A DNA stretch of 39,344 nucleotides from an uncultured delta proteobacterium. Lineage in GTDB: Bacteria; Desulfobacterota; WTBG01; CAIYCZ01; CAIRTM01. Positions 8,014-15,983 of the stretch are shown here, one piece after another; the stretch's first letter is position 1; each line of letters begins with the position of its first letter. The translations under genes and the position numbers were made by a program. The stretch is taken from the NCBI GenBank assembly GCA_903911225.1, contig CAIWCT010000266.1, positions 1-39,344 on the forward strand, given 5' to 3'. The notes beneath the pieces are model-generated. The model worked only from the letters and a program-made list of their open reading frames with translations, was not told the DNA's origin and did no database searches.

Positions 8014-8970
8014 ATGATTCTTCATAGTTGTGCCCCTGTTCTTCTCATGATCTTCAATAGGCCTGATACGACCAGGCAAGTGTTTGAGCGAATACGGGCC
8101 ACCCGCCCGAAGCAACTCTTCGTGGCTGCTGACGGCCCACGGGCGGATCGATCAGATGAAACGCAGCTTTGTGCTGAAACCCGTAGCATTATTGAACGTA
8201 TAGATTGGCCCTGCAAATTAAATATCCTATTTCGGGAACACAATCTGGGTTGCAAACAAGCTGTGAGCTCTGCTATTACCTGGTTTTTTGAAAATGTCGA
8301 AGAAGGTATTATCTTAGAAGATGATTGCCTTCCAGAGCCGTCATTCTTTCCATTTTGCACAGAATTGCTCGAGCGGTTTCGCAATAACGATCAGGTCCTC
8401 ATGGTAAGTGGCCGCAATGATTTGGGTACATGGAAACTAAATCGATATAGCTATTTTTTTACTATCGGTAATATCTGGGGGTGGGCGACATGGAGAAGAG
8501 CATGGAACAAGTATGATCCCGAACTCAAAATTTGGACGGACTCAACAGCCCAAAACAATATGCGGCTATTCGGCCAGAGGGCACCATCCTTATGTAAAGA
8601 AATTGCTAACGGCTGCGAAGCCGTTTTGCAAGGAAAGCTTGATAGTTGGGGTTATCCTTGGGCTTTCACCAGAATAGCGCACCGTGGCATAGGGGTAATT
8701 CCTGCCATGAATTTGGTTTCCAATATTGGATTTGGCAAAGATGCAACACACACGCTCTCAAATGATTCCCCATACGTTGATATTCCATTGCATAGGATGC
8801 AATTTCCGTTGAGACACAATCCGGATATGCGTGTTGACTTTAATTATTATAAACAGTGGCATAAAGTTGAACAGTGCCATAATGCAAAGCCTGTTCCAGC
8901 TTTAAGCCGTGTAAAAAATCGACTGAAGTCTTGCTATCAAAGACTGTGGAAACTAATTTGCCGCAAATAA
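8014..8970 (+). CDS. GT-A fold glycosyltransferase, HlpA-like family
   Basis: The 318-residue protein begins with APVLLMIFNRPDTTRQVFER, then LFVAADGPR, a REHNLGCKQA segment and GIILEDDCLP. This order (nucleotide-binding strand, donor-site DG, then an EDD acidic motif) is that of GT-A nucleotide-sugar transferases, in a family often annotated as hemolytic protein HlpA-like. The IWGWATWRRAW block in the middle is also typical of that family. AAGGA lies nine bases before ATG 8014, a good ribosome binding site. No membrane segment or signal peptide is visible, so it would act at the cytoplasmic face. The donor and acceptor sugars are not predictable. Confidence 0.82.
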   Translation: MILHSCAPVLLMIFNRPDTTRQVFERIRATRPKQLFVAADGPRADRSDETQLCAETRSIIERIDWPCKLNILFREHNLGCKQAVSSAITWFFENVEEGIILEDDCLPEPSFFPFCTELLERFRNNDQVLMVSGRNDLGTWKLNRYSYFFTIGNIWGWATWRRAWNKYDPELKIWTDSTAQNNMRLFGQRAPSLCKEIANGCEAVLQGKLDSWGYPWAFTRIAHRGIGVIPAMNLVSNIGFGKDATHTLSNDSPYVDIPLHRMQFPLRHNPDMRVDFNYYKQWHKVEQCHNAKPVPALSRVKNRLKSCYQRLWKLICRK

Positions 8971-9094
8971 AATATTTCCGTGCGAAAGCAGCAACGATTA
9001 TTCAGGTTGAGGTAAGCTTACATGCGAGCTGATCAGGATGCATAGAATTATTGATTTCAAACAGCATCAATTGCCGGAAGAAAGATAACTGATT

Positions 9095-9826
9095 ATGAGC
9101 AAACAACCGCACGATAGTCTCACATCATATGATGGTTATTACAAGTATGACCATGGAGTCTCTGAGACTTATGATTCTTCCAGAGAAGTCGAGCGGCATT
9201 GGCTGTTAGAGGATATTTTTATCGGGAAGTATCTACAAGACAGGCATATTGACAGCCTTTTGGATTTGCCAATTGGGACCGGACGTTTTTTCCATCACTA
9301 CAATAAAATTCGCAATGTAACCGGCGTTGATATCTCGAAAGATATGCTGATGAAGGCAAAAGAAAAGGTGGCTTTGCTACCTCAAGAAGTTTCAGTTCAC
9401 TTAGAGCAAGGCGACGTTTTCTCGCTACCTTTCAGCGACGCAGTTTTTGACACCGTGATAGTGTTCCGGTTGTTTCACCTAATGCCGGAAACATCACTTG
9501 ATTCAGCGATTAGGGAGCTTTGCCGTGTCAGTCGCAAAGAGGTGGTAGCTCAAACATATGTGCCCATAAAAAAAGCCAGGGATCCTTTCCTGGAGCGCTT
9601 ACGTGCCGTATTTCGCAAGTTCACTTCTCTTTTTGAATGTCGAAATCCATCCATACAAACGACATCATCAGCGAAGCCATGGTGCCACATTCATGCATAC
9701 TACCATGAACAAAGTTTGATTGACGCCAAATTTGCGATGTGTGGTTTTCGATCTTTATCATCAACATTATTAGACCAATATGAAGACTCTGAAGTCAGAG
9801 CTACTGTCTATTCAAAAACGATTTAG
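9095..9826 (+). CDS. class I SAM-dependent methyltransferase
   Basis: This 243-residue protein shows motif I LLDLPIGTGRFFHHY (about residues 54-68), an acidic motif II VTGVDISKDML, and the post-I segment GDVFSLPFSDAVFDTVIVFR, matching the methyltransferase 11/25 type. The usual glycine-rich DxGxGxG appears as DLPIGTG, with the first Gly replaced by Pro, which is tolerated in the family. The gene is separated from its upstream neighbour by 124 bases, and its last 47 bases overlap the next gene. It likely methylates a sugar or a lipid-linked intermediate. The substrate is not evident. Confidence 0.82.
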   Translation: MSKQPHDSLTSYDGYYKYDHGVSETYDSSREVERHWLLEDIFIGKYLQDRHIDSLLDLPIGTGRFFHHYNKIRNVTGVDISKDMLMKAKEKVALLPQEVSVHLEQGDVFSLPFSDAVFDTVIVFRLFHLMPETSLDSAIRELCRVSRKEVVAQTYVPIKKARDPFLERLRAVFRKFTSLFECRNPSIQTTSSAKPWCHIHAYYHEQSLIDAKFAMCGFRSLSSTLLDQYEDSEVRATVYSKTI

Positions 9827-10550
9827 ACATTTACTGACACAAGGAATAGGTCGGCAAAACGCAAATATTGTCACCGTGCCGATTAACCAGTGCCGCCATT
9901 ACTGTGCATTCAAGTACGGATCTGGATCATTCAATCCCTATGAAAACTACGTTGTCGGGTTGCATAAGGGCACACCCCTCGATAAACTGCGGCGACGCTT
10001 CGAAGATTTTCTCATGTACTACCGCCCCCGTAATTTCGGTGAAGTATTTGGCATAGAATTGTCAAGACATGTTCCTCTCTGGGTTTATCCATGGCAAAAT
10101 GACCAAAGCCTCGATCCCAACAATGGTTGGCTAGCAGATTTGGACGAAGTTCCTGACATTATTACGCACTTTTGTGAACAAGGAATCAAACGTTCCCGCA
10201 TTGAAGAAGAATATTATTGGCTTGAACGTGCCTACACGACCATCTCAGCACACGGCTATCAACCGCACGATGCTTCATTTGCTGAAGCTTTTGCATTGAA
10301 GACAGGAAACGAACGGGTCTATATATTAACGGACGGCAATCATCGTGTCAGCGCGCTTGCGGCTTTGGGTCATGGGGAAGTTATGATTAAAGTGACACAG
10401 ACTATACTTTGGAACGGTGAGAACCATAGACAATGGCCTCAGGTTTGTCTCGGTACATACTCTGAACAGGATGCCAGTAGGCTTTTCAAAGTATACTTTG
10501 TTGGTGTGAATGGGTTTAGACGCGCAAATCAACCGGCTAAAATCCTTTAA
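9780..10550 (+). CDS. protein with ParB/sulfiredoxin-like DGNHR motif
   Basis: This 256-residue protein is not a recognised glycan enzyme. Its clearest motif is ILTDGNHRVSALAALG (about residues 182-197). It resembles the G-x-H-R nucleotide-binding box shared by ParB-type CTPases, sulfiredoxins and free-serine kinases. An acidic segment SRIEEEYYWLERAY lies about 40 residues before it. No helix-turn-helix DNA-binding domain follows, unlike chromosomal ParB, so a nucleotide-dependent enzyme is more plausible than a partition protein. The start overlaps the previous gene by 47 bases and has no good ribosome binding site, so the true N-terminus could be somewhat shorter. The role in the cluster (for example a phosphotransferase acting on a glycan or lipid) is speculative. 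Confidence 0.62.
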   Translation: MKTLKSELLSIQKRFRHLLTQGIGRQNANIVTVPINQCRHYCAFKYGSGSFNPYENYVVGLHKGTPLDKLRRRFEDFLMYYRPRNFGEVFGIELSRHVPLWVYPWQNDQSLDPNNGWLADLDEVPDIITHFCEQGIKRSRIEEEYYWLERAYTTISAHGYQPHDASFAEAFALKTGNERVYILTDGNHRVSALAALGHGEVMIKVTQTILWNGENHRQWPQVCLGTYSEQDASRLFKVYFVGVNGFRRANQPAKIL

Positions 10551-10575
10551 GTATAGTGTTTTAAGAGGTTCACCA

Positions 10576-10704
10576 ATGAACGACAAATTTGTTAGCAGGG
10601 TTTTATGGTGCGCGTCCGACCGTTGCCGTTTCTCTGTATCGCTTTGCGCGACTTTTGGCTTCAATAACCTTGCGCACGCTTACCCTGAGATGAAAGGCTT
10701 GTAG
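10576..10704 (+). CDS. doubtful small ORF of 42 codons
   Basis: An ATG at 10576 preceded by GAGG opens a 42-codon frame that ends two bases before the GTG start of the next gene. The product is unremarkable, with three cysteines and no clear hydrophobic helix, and I recognise nothing in it. It could be a leader that couples translation to the downstream methyltransferase, a decayed fragment, or chance. The rest of 10551-10706 shows no other feature. Confidence 0.18.
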   Translation: MNDKFVSRVLWCASDRCRFSVSLCATFGFNNLAHAYPEMKGL

Positions 10705-10706
10705 AA

Positions 10707-11540
10707 GTGACACTGAAAGACATGATCAGGCTGGTAATGCCGCCGGTGTTCAGCCACAGGGCAAAACAACTGCAGGTCGATCAGACAACTGGCTCCTACG
10801 GACTATCTGGTGACTACCGAAGTTGGGACGAAGCGAGATCTGCCAGCTCGGGCTACGATGAGGGGATCATCTTGGAAAAAACCCAGGCTGCCCTCTTAAA
10901 GGTAAAAAACGGCAACGCAGCCTATGAGCGGGATTCGGTCTTGTTTGATGAGATACAGTATGCTTGGCCCCTGTTGGCCAGCCTGATGTGGGTTGCGGCA
11001 AAATCTGGCGGGTGGCTTAATGTGCTTGACTTCGGTGGCTCCCTGGGCAGCAGTTTCTTTCAAAACAGGGTTTTCCTGTCGGCACTGCCCGAAGTGCGCT
11101 GGAACATCGTCGAGCAATCTTGTCATGTTAGAAGCGGCAAGGCATATTTTGAGGACGATAAACTGCATTTCTATACAGACATCACAGCCTGTTTGGCCGA
11201 CACTCAGCCCAATGTCGTACTGCTCAGCAGTGTCCTGCAATATCTGAAGCATCCCTATGCAGTTTTAGATCAGCTGCTGACCCTTTCCTGTGACCACATA
11301 ATCATCGACCGCACGCCTTTTTGGGCTGGTCCGACCGACCGGCTATGCGTGCAGACCGTCCCACCCAGCATCTATTCGGCCAGCTATCCGAGCTGGATTT
11401 TTTCCCGACAACAGTTTTATGCCCACATACATGAGGATTGGAAAATCATGGCGAGGTTTGACAATCCAGACAGGCTGTCCTGTCCGTTTGATTTTAGTTA
11501 TCAAGGAATGATCTTTGCCCGAAGCAAAAAAATATCTTAA
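10707..11540 (+). CDS. methyltransferase, TIGR04325/LIC12133 type
   Basis: The 277-residue protein matches the layout of the TIGR04325 putative methyltransferases found in surface-polysaccharide loci. It has an N-terminal SGDYRSWDEARSASSGYD block (34-51), a motif I-like VLDFGGSLGSSFF (106-118), a VVLLSSVLQYLKHP segment and an IIIDRTPFW strand. The last part resembles the family's conserved tail. I used the GTG at 10707. It has AAAGG about nine bases upstream and gives the expected N-terminus, and no ATG lies close by upstream in frame. It overlaps the next gene by 26 bases. The family is associated with glycan decoration, but I know of no defined substrate. Confidence 0.82.
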   Translation: MTLKDMIRLVMPPVFSHRAKQLQVDQTTGSYGLSGDYRSWDEARSASSGYDEGIILEKTQAALLKVKNGNAAYERDSVLFDEIQYAWPLLASLMWVAAKSGGWLNVLDFGGSLGSSFFQNRVFLSALPEVRWNIVEQSCHVRSGKAYFEDDKLHFYTDITACLADTQPNVVLLSSVLQYLKHPYAVLDQLLTLSCDHIIIDRTPFWAGPTDRLCVQTVPPSIYSASYPSWIFSRQQFYAHIHEDWKIMARFDNPDRLSCPFDFSYQGMIFARSKKIS

Positions 11541-12369
11541 TCTCGGCTGTGGCAGTCGGTATCATCCTGATTGGATCAATATCGACATCACTCCGCACGG
11601 CCCGGAAGTCATCAAAAATGACCTCAGCTGTGGCATACCGCTTTCCGAAGCAAGCTGTGATGTTGTCTATCATGCGGCGGTGCTTGAACATCTGCGACGT
11701 TCAGATGCAATGGCATTCCTGGCTGAGTGCTATCGGGTGCTGAAACCAGGTGGAATCATACGCGTGGGAGTCCCCGATCTGGAAAAAATCTGCCGACTCT
11801 ATTTATCCAGTCTGACTGCGGCGTTGAGTGGAGAAAAAACAGCGGCTCATGACTACGACTGGATCATGCTTGAGTTGTTCGACCAAATCGTACGGGAACA
11901 AAGCGGCGGCGGGATGCTCGGCTATCTTCGTCAAAATCCACTGCCCAATGAAACATTCGTCTATGAACGAATCGGTGAAGAGGGGCGGGAATTGGTGAAA
12001 GCCTTGCGAAGCAGCCCCTGCTGTTTACCGCAAAGCAGTTCCTCTCTTTCAGCCTTTATTCGCAAACTGCGCAATGGATTCAGGGAACGCATACTGTGGT
12101 GGCTGCTGGGAGCACAGGAGAAGCGAGCGCTTGAGATTGGTCGCTTCCGTCTGGCTGGTGAGGCTCATCAGTGGATGTACGATCGTTACTCGCTTGCCCG
12201 GTTGTTAAATCTAGCCGGCTTTATTGATCAGCAGGCACATGACGCAGCTACCAGCAGAATTCCTAACTGGTCAAATTTCCACCTCGACACGTTGCCTGAT
12301 GGGCAGGTGATTAAGCCCGATTTATTTTTTATGGAAGCAATTAAGCCAGGAGAACAAATCCATGATTGA
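11515..12369 (+). CDS. class I SAM-dependent methyltransferase (type 11)
   Basis: The 284-residue protein starts almost at motif I: LNLGCGSRYHPDWINIDI at residues 8-25. It then has LSEASCDVVYHAAVLEHL (43-60), RVLKPGGIIRVGVPDL (74-89) and a long C-terminal helical region. This pattern is typical of methyltransferases in O-antigen clusters. The start is a TTG at 11515 with AAGGA seven bases upstream, inside the end of the previous gene. No in-frame ATG would preserve motif I. It overlaps the next gene by eight bases. Function as a sugar or lipid-carrier methyltransferase is inferred. Confidence 0.84.
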   Translation: MPEAKKYLNLGCGSRYHPDWINIDITPHGPEVIKNDLSCGIPLSEASCDVVYHAAVLEHLRRSDAMAFLAECYRVLKPGGIIRVGVPDLEKICRLYLSSLTAALSGEKTAAHDYDWIMLELFDQIVREQSGGGMLGYLRQNPLPNETFVYERIGEEGRELVKALRSSPCCLPQSSSSLSAFIRKLRNGFRERILWWLLGAQEKRALEIGRFRLAGEAHQWMYDRYSLARLLNLAGFIDQQAHDAATSRIPNWSNFHLDTLPDGQVIKPDLFFMEAIKPGEQIHD

Positions 12370-13351
12370 ATATACTGATTTTACTGCAAAGAAAATTCTC
12401 ATCACTGGCGGTCTCGGGTTCATCGGCGCTAACCTGGCCCGGCGACTGGTTGATTTGAAGGCCGACGTCACCCTGGTAGACAGCTTGATCCCTGAATACG
12501 GCGGAAATCCCTTCAACATCGCTGGCATTGAGGATCGGGTGCGGGTCAACATTTCCGATGTGCGCGACGCCCATAGCATGCGCTACCTGGTGCAGGGGCA
12601 GGACTACCTCTTCAACCTGGCCGGGCAGACCAGCCACATGGATTCACTTCAGGATCCGTACACTGACCTTGAGATCAACTGCCGCGCCCAACTCTCTATT
12701 CTGGAAACCTGCCGACAGTACAATCCGGGCATCAAGGTCGTCTTTGCCAGTACTCGTCAGATTTATGGCAAGCCGGAATATCTGCCTGTTGACGAAAAGC
12801 ATCTGCTGCACCCAACTGATGTAAACGGAATCAACAAGATGGCAGGCGAGTGGTATCACATTCTATATAATAATGTCTACGGTATCCGTGCTTGCGCACT
12901 GCGGTTGACCAATACCTACGGACCACGAATGCGGGTAAAAGATGCGCGCCAGACTTTTCTCGGTATTTGGATCAAAGCGTTGGTCGAGGGTAAACCCTTT
13001 GATGTTTGGGGCGGCGACCAGTTGCGGGATTTTACCTACGTCGATGATGCGGTGGAAGCCTTACTGCTGGCAGCAGCCAAAGAGGAAGCCAATGGGCAGA
13101 TATACAATTTGGGCGGCTTCGAGGTTATCAGCCTGCGAGAGTTGGCCGATCTTCTGGTCAAAATCCACAGCGGTGGTAATTTTCAGGTACGTGTGTTTCC
13201 AAATGATCGCAGACGGATCGATATCGGAGACTATTACGCTGATGACAGTAAAATTCGTTCGGAATTAGGCTGGGTTCCCCAGGTGAACCTAAAAGAAGGA
13301 TTGACCCTCTCACTTGATTATTATAGTTGCAATTTAGCGAACTACAGATAA
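12362..13351 (+). CDS. NAD-dependent epimerase/dehydratase (extended SDR)
   Basis: This 329-residue extended short-chain dehydrogenase would act on a nucleotide sugar. The Rossmann motif GGLGFIG (16-22) binds NAD(H), and NLAGQTSHMDS (85-95) matches the AAQ-type loop. FASTRQIYG (128-136) supplies the Ser/Thr, and RLTNTYGPRM (181-190) and the later DFTYVDDAVEA are family standards. The usual catalytic Tyr-x-x-x-Lys reads Asn155-Gly-Ile-Asn-Lys159, so the tyrosine is absent at the expected place. ATG 12362 has AGGAG upstream and overlaps the previous stop. It is followed by a truncated aminotransferase, as if the pair once made an amino sugar. Epimerase, dehydratase or reductase cannot be told apart here. 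Confidence 0.87.
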   Translation: MIEYTDFTAKKILITGGLGFIGANLARRLVDLKADVTLVDSLIPEYGGNPFNIAGIEDRVRVNISDVRDAHSMRYLVQGQDYLFNLAGQTSHMDSLQDPYTDLEINCRAQLSILETCRQYNPGIKVVFASTRQIYGKPEYLPVDEKHLLHPTDVNGINKMAGEWYHILYNNVYGIRACALRLTNTYGPRMRVKDARQTFLGIWIKALVEGKPFDVWGGDQLRDFTYVDDAVEALLLAAAKEEANGQIYNLGGFEVISLRELADLLVKIHSGGNFQVRVFPNDRRRIDIGDYYADDSKIRSELGWVPQVNLKEGLTLSLDYYSCNLANYR

Positions 13352-13353
13352 GC

Positions 13354-13584
13354 ATGGACCGACCTGTTAAAGCGCCTCAGAGCAATCCCATGGCAAGCTA
13401 TTTGGCCCATCAGGCTGCAATTGATGCTGCAATGCAGAGAGTGCTCAATAGCGGCTGGTCCATACCGGGGCAAGAGGTGAAATCCTTAGAGCAGAAGTTT
13501 GCTGCCAACATCGGAGTCTGCTATGCCATCCGTTTGAAGAATTGTACCGAGGTACTGAAATTCCGTCTCAGAGAACACGCCTGA
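13354..13584 (+). pseudogene. N-terminal remnant of a DegT/DnrJ/EryC1/StrS aminotransferase
   Basis: The 76-codon frame encodes the start of a PLP-dependent sugar aminotransferase. It has the family-like beginning AAIDAAMQRVLNSGWSIPG, then EVKSLEQKFAANIGVCYAI, and where members normally read GVANGTEAL it shows RLKNCTEVL. A stop follows at once, whereas intact members have about 370 residues, with the PLP lysine much further on. So only the first fifth survives, and it appears to be decaying. The stop codon overlaps the start of the next gene (TGATG), which may be why the piece persists: it can deliver ribosomes to that gene. No second part of the aminotransferase is present nearby. Confidence 0.75.
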
Positions 13585-14810
13585 TGTTTGCCCAGCCGAA
13601 AGAGCATCACTTCTGCACCTATTTTGACCGCAACTACCTTGCGCGGGGGCTAGTCTTATATCATTCGCTGTCCCAATATTGCACGCGGCCTTTTACCCTG
13701 TGGGTTTTATGCTTAGATAGCCTTACCCATGAAATGCTTTCCAGGAGCAACTTAGCTCACCTTCGCCTGCTGACTCTTGAAGAACTCGAAGCTGGCGATA
13801 CCGCTCTGTTAAAAGCCAAGGCAGAGCGAAGCGCAGTGGAGTATTACTGGTCGTGCACGCCATCCCTGCCGCTTTATATTCTGCGTCAAAATCCTGAAAT
13901 TGAAACAATTGCCTATTTGGATGCCGACTTATGTTTTTATGCTGATCCCATTCCTGTATATGCCGAACTCGACTCTCATTCAGTACTGATCATAGAACAC
14001 CGTTATGCCCCCGAGCATGAGCATCTTGCTGCGGAATTCGGAATCTACAACGTCGGACTCGTTATTTTTCGCAACGACAATAATGGCCTAAACTGTTTGC
14101 ACTGGTGGCGGGCGCGTTGTTTGGAGTGGTGCTTTATCCGCGCAGAGGAGGGCAAGTTCGGCGATCAAAAATATCTTGATGATTGGCCGAAAAGATTTGA
14201 AGGTGTGGTCGTTTTACAAAACAAAGGGGCTGGAGTAGCACCCTGGAATTTTTTGCAATACCGGATTGAGTGGAATGGTCATACTCTTACTATCGACGGG
14301 CAACCCCTCATTTTTTATCATTTTCACGCCTTTAAAAACATTACCCGCATGGTGGCTTCACCAGCCGGAAATTTTCACAAAATCCCTGCTATTCTCATAA
14401 AACGTTTATACGTGCCATATGCGCAGGCCTTGGCCCGATTGGAGCATACAACCGGTCTGGAAAATCTTATGAGCACTGACACCCCCTTGCCCTGGGGGTT
14501 GATGAATGACTTGTTTGAGCAGCGTTGGATGTTGTGTTCGCCATCCTGGCTTGCGCTGATGGTATGGACATGGGGGGGCAGACAGCTTGCCCCCAAGAAG
14601 CTCAGCCAGAACGGTTCCGGGCAATACGAGCAAGGTAAAACGGCTAGAGCCCGGGACCATCTTCTTGATGCAGTGCATCATTTGTTGCTGATGATGCAGA
14701 AAGATTTATTTTTACGTCCTTTAGTAAAGATTTGGCTTGGTGCAGATTTTATTGCACGATATAGGCATTATCGAAGCGGAGCGCATAATAAAACTGCTAT
14801 AAATCCCTGA
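13584..14810 (+). CDS. GT8-like glycosyltransferase with DxD motif
   Basis: The 408-residue protein starts MFAQPKEHHFCTYFDRNYLARG and has the Asp113-Ala-Asp115 metal/nucleotide-sugar site within IAYLDADLCFYADP. It also has EYYWSCTPSLPLYIL before that and KFGDQKYLDDWP after it. These blocks belong to a GT8-like (LPS galactosyl/glucosyltransferase-type) family common in polysaccharide loci. I chose ATG 13584. An upstream frame exists from 13542, but it lies inside the aminotransferase remnant, and only the later start gives a natural N-terminus. A run of seven G lies at 14572-14578. No membrane segment is visible. The sugar is unknown. Confidence 0.8.
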   Translation: MFAQPKEHHFCTYFDRNYLARGLVLYHSLSQYCTRPFTLWVLCLDSLTHEMLSRSNLAHLRLLTLEELEAGDTALLKAKAERSAVEYYWSCTPSLPLYILRQNPEIETIAYLDADLCFYADPIPVYAELDSHSVLIIEHRYAPEHEHLAAEFGIYNVGLVIFRNDNNGLNCLHWWRARCLEWCFIRAEEGKFGDQKYLDDWPKRFEGVVVLQNKGAGVAPWNFLQYRIEWNGHTLTIDGQPLIFYHFHAFKNITRMVASPAGNFHKIPAILIKRLYVPYAQALARLEHTTGLENLMSTDTPLPWGLMNDLFEQRWMLCSPSWLALMVWTWGGRQLAPKKLSQNGSGQYEQGKTARARDHLLDAVHHLLLMMQKDLFLRPLVKIWLGADFIARYRHYRSGAHNKTAINP

Positions 14811-14933
14811 TTTGCCTTTTCGCGTAAACCAGGCTGCAGCATGAAGATACAAAACCTCTCTTTAATTGTGCCTGAACGACTTGTAAATATCTGAAATGCT
14901 ATGATGCAATTCTAAGCCGTTGAGACGAAAAAA

Positions 14934-15983
14934 ATGGCACCATTAAATAATACTGCTCATTGCAGAGAATCTGATGCATTCCCCGAATGTTTTATTTGGC
15001 CACGCATAAGCATTGTAACACCCTCATATAATCAGGGGGAATTCCTTGAGCAGACCATTCTCTCGGTTATAGATCAAAACTATCCTAATCTGGAATATAT
15101 TATCATTGATGGCGGCAGCAGTGATAACTCAGTTGAAATAATAAAAAAATATGAAAAGCATCTTGCATACTGGGTCAGTGAACCAGACAAGGGGCAAAGT
15201 GATGCAATTAACAAGGGGTTGTCAAAGTGCACAGGGGAGTTTTTTAATTGGCTTAATAGCGATGATCTTCTGTTTGAAAACAGCCTGCTTAATATAGCCA
15301 CGACAATTACTAAATATGATTGCGATATCATATGCGGCTATCTGCAGCAATTCGGTGATTTGGTTAAACCCGACCACCGTATGTTTGTCGGAAAATCCGC
15401 TGAAGAAACAATAGCAAACTTTAGGATGAACCAGCCTGCAACTTTTTTTCGCCTCTCCATTATTAAACAATTAGGCGGCTTAAATCCAGAGCTCCACTAT
15501 ATTATGGATGTAGAATTATGGTTTCATTATTTAATTAATTTTGGAATAACAAGGATCAAATTAGCTGATTACCATATCGCAAAATTCCGTTATCATCACG
15601 CCAGCAAAACTATGGCTGAACCCGAATTGTTTTTAAAAGAACGCAGTGCATTAATTTATTCCTTGGCTAAAGTGTCCGGATTGCCGAATTTTATTCTCAA
15701 TACCCTTGCTGCAATAAAGGGGGATTATCTCGACTCTATCAACTGGTCTGCTTACAGCAAAAAAGGTCTGCGAAAATTAAATTCATTTTATTCAAGACAA
15801 TATGCACTGCTCCATTATAGTGAGCGGGATTATGATAATGCCAGAAAGGGATTTGTCAATTACTTGAAAACTGGCGCAATCTATTGTGATTGGCCAACAT
15901 TAAAAAATATTTTTAAAGCAATTTTCATCCCCAAATTTTTGTTTTTTTTATATCGCAAAATACGTTTAAATTCAGCCTTATGA
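14934..15983 (+). CDS. family 2 glycosyltransferase
   Basis: The 349-residue protein has the GT2 start RISIVTPSYNQGEFLEQTI (24-42), the donor-binding IIIDGGSSDNS (56-66), SEPDKGQSDAINKG and the acidic site FNWLNSDD (104-111). IMDVELWFHYL further on is typical for the subgroup. The first 22 residues precede the fold and contain two cysteines. It follows a 123-base gap (14811-14933) in which I see no clear terminator or promoter. It overlaps the next gene as ATGA. The gene is noticeably AT-richer than the left block, suggesting a different origin. Confidence 0.9.
   Translation: MAPLNNTAHCRESDAFPECFIWPRISIVTPSYNQGEFLEQTILSVIDQNYPNLEYIIIDGGSSDNSVEIIKKYEKHLAYWVSEPDKGQSDAINKGLSKCTGEFFNWLNSDDLLFENSLLNIATTITKYDCDIICGYLQQFGDLVKPDHRMFVGKSAEETIANFRMNQPATFFRLSIIKQLGGLNPELHYIMDVELWFHYLINFGITRIKLADYHIAKFRYHHASKTMAEPELFLKERSALIYSLAKVSGLPNFILNTLAAIKGDYLDSINWSAYSKKGLRKLNSFYSRQYALLHYSERDYDNARKGFVNYLKTGAIYCDWPTLKNIFKAIFIPKFLFFLYRKIRLNSAL

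Noticed and set aside
9038-9091. 16-codon ORF before the methyltransferase at 9095
   Set aside because: Too short, with no conserved feature. A leader peptide role cannot be supported.
13542-13583. Earlier start for the GT8-like gene
   Set aside because: The first 14 codons are the out-of-frame end of the aminotransferase remnant, and family similarity starts after 13584.
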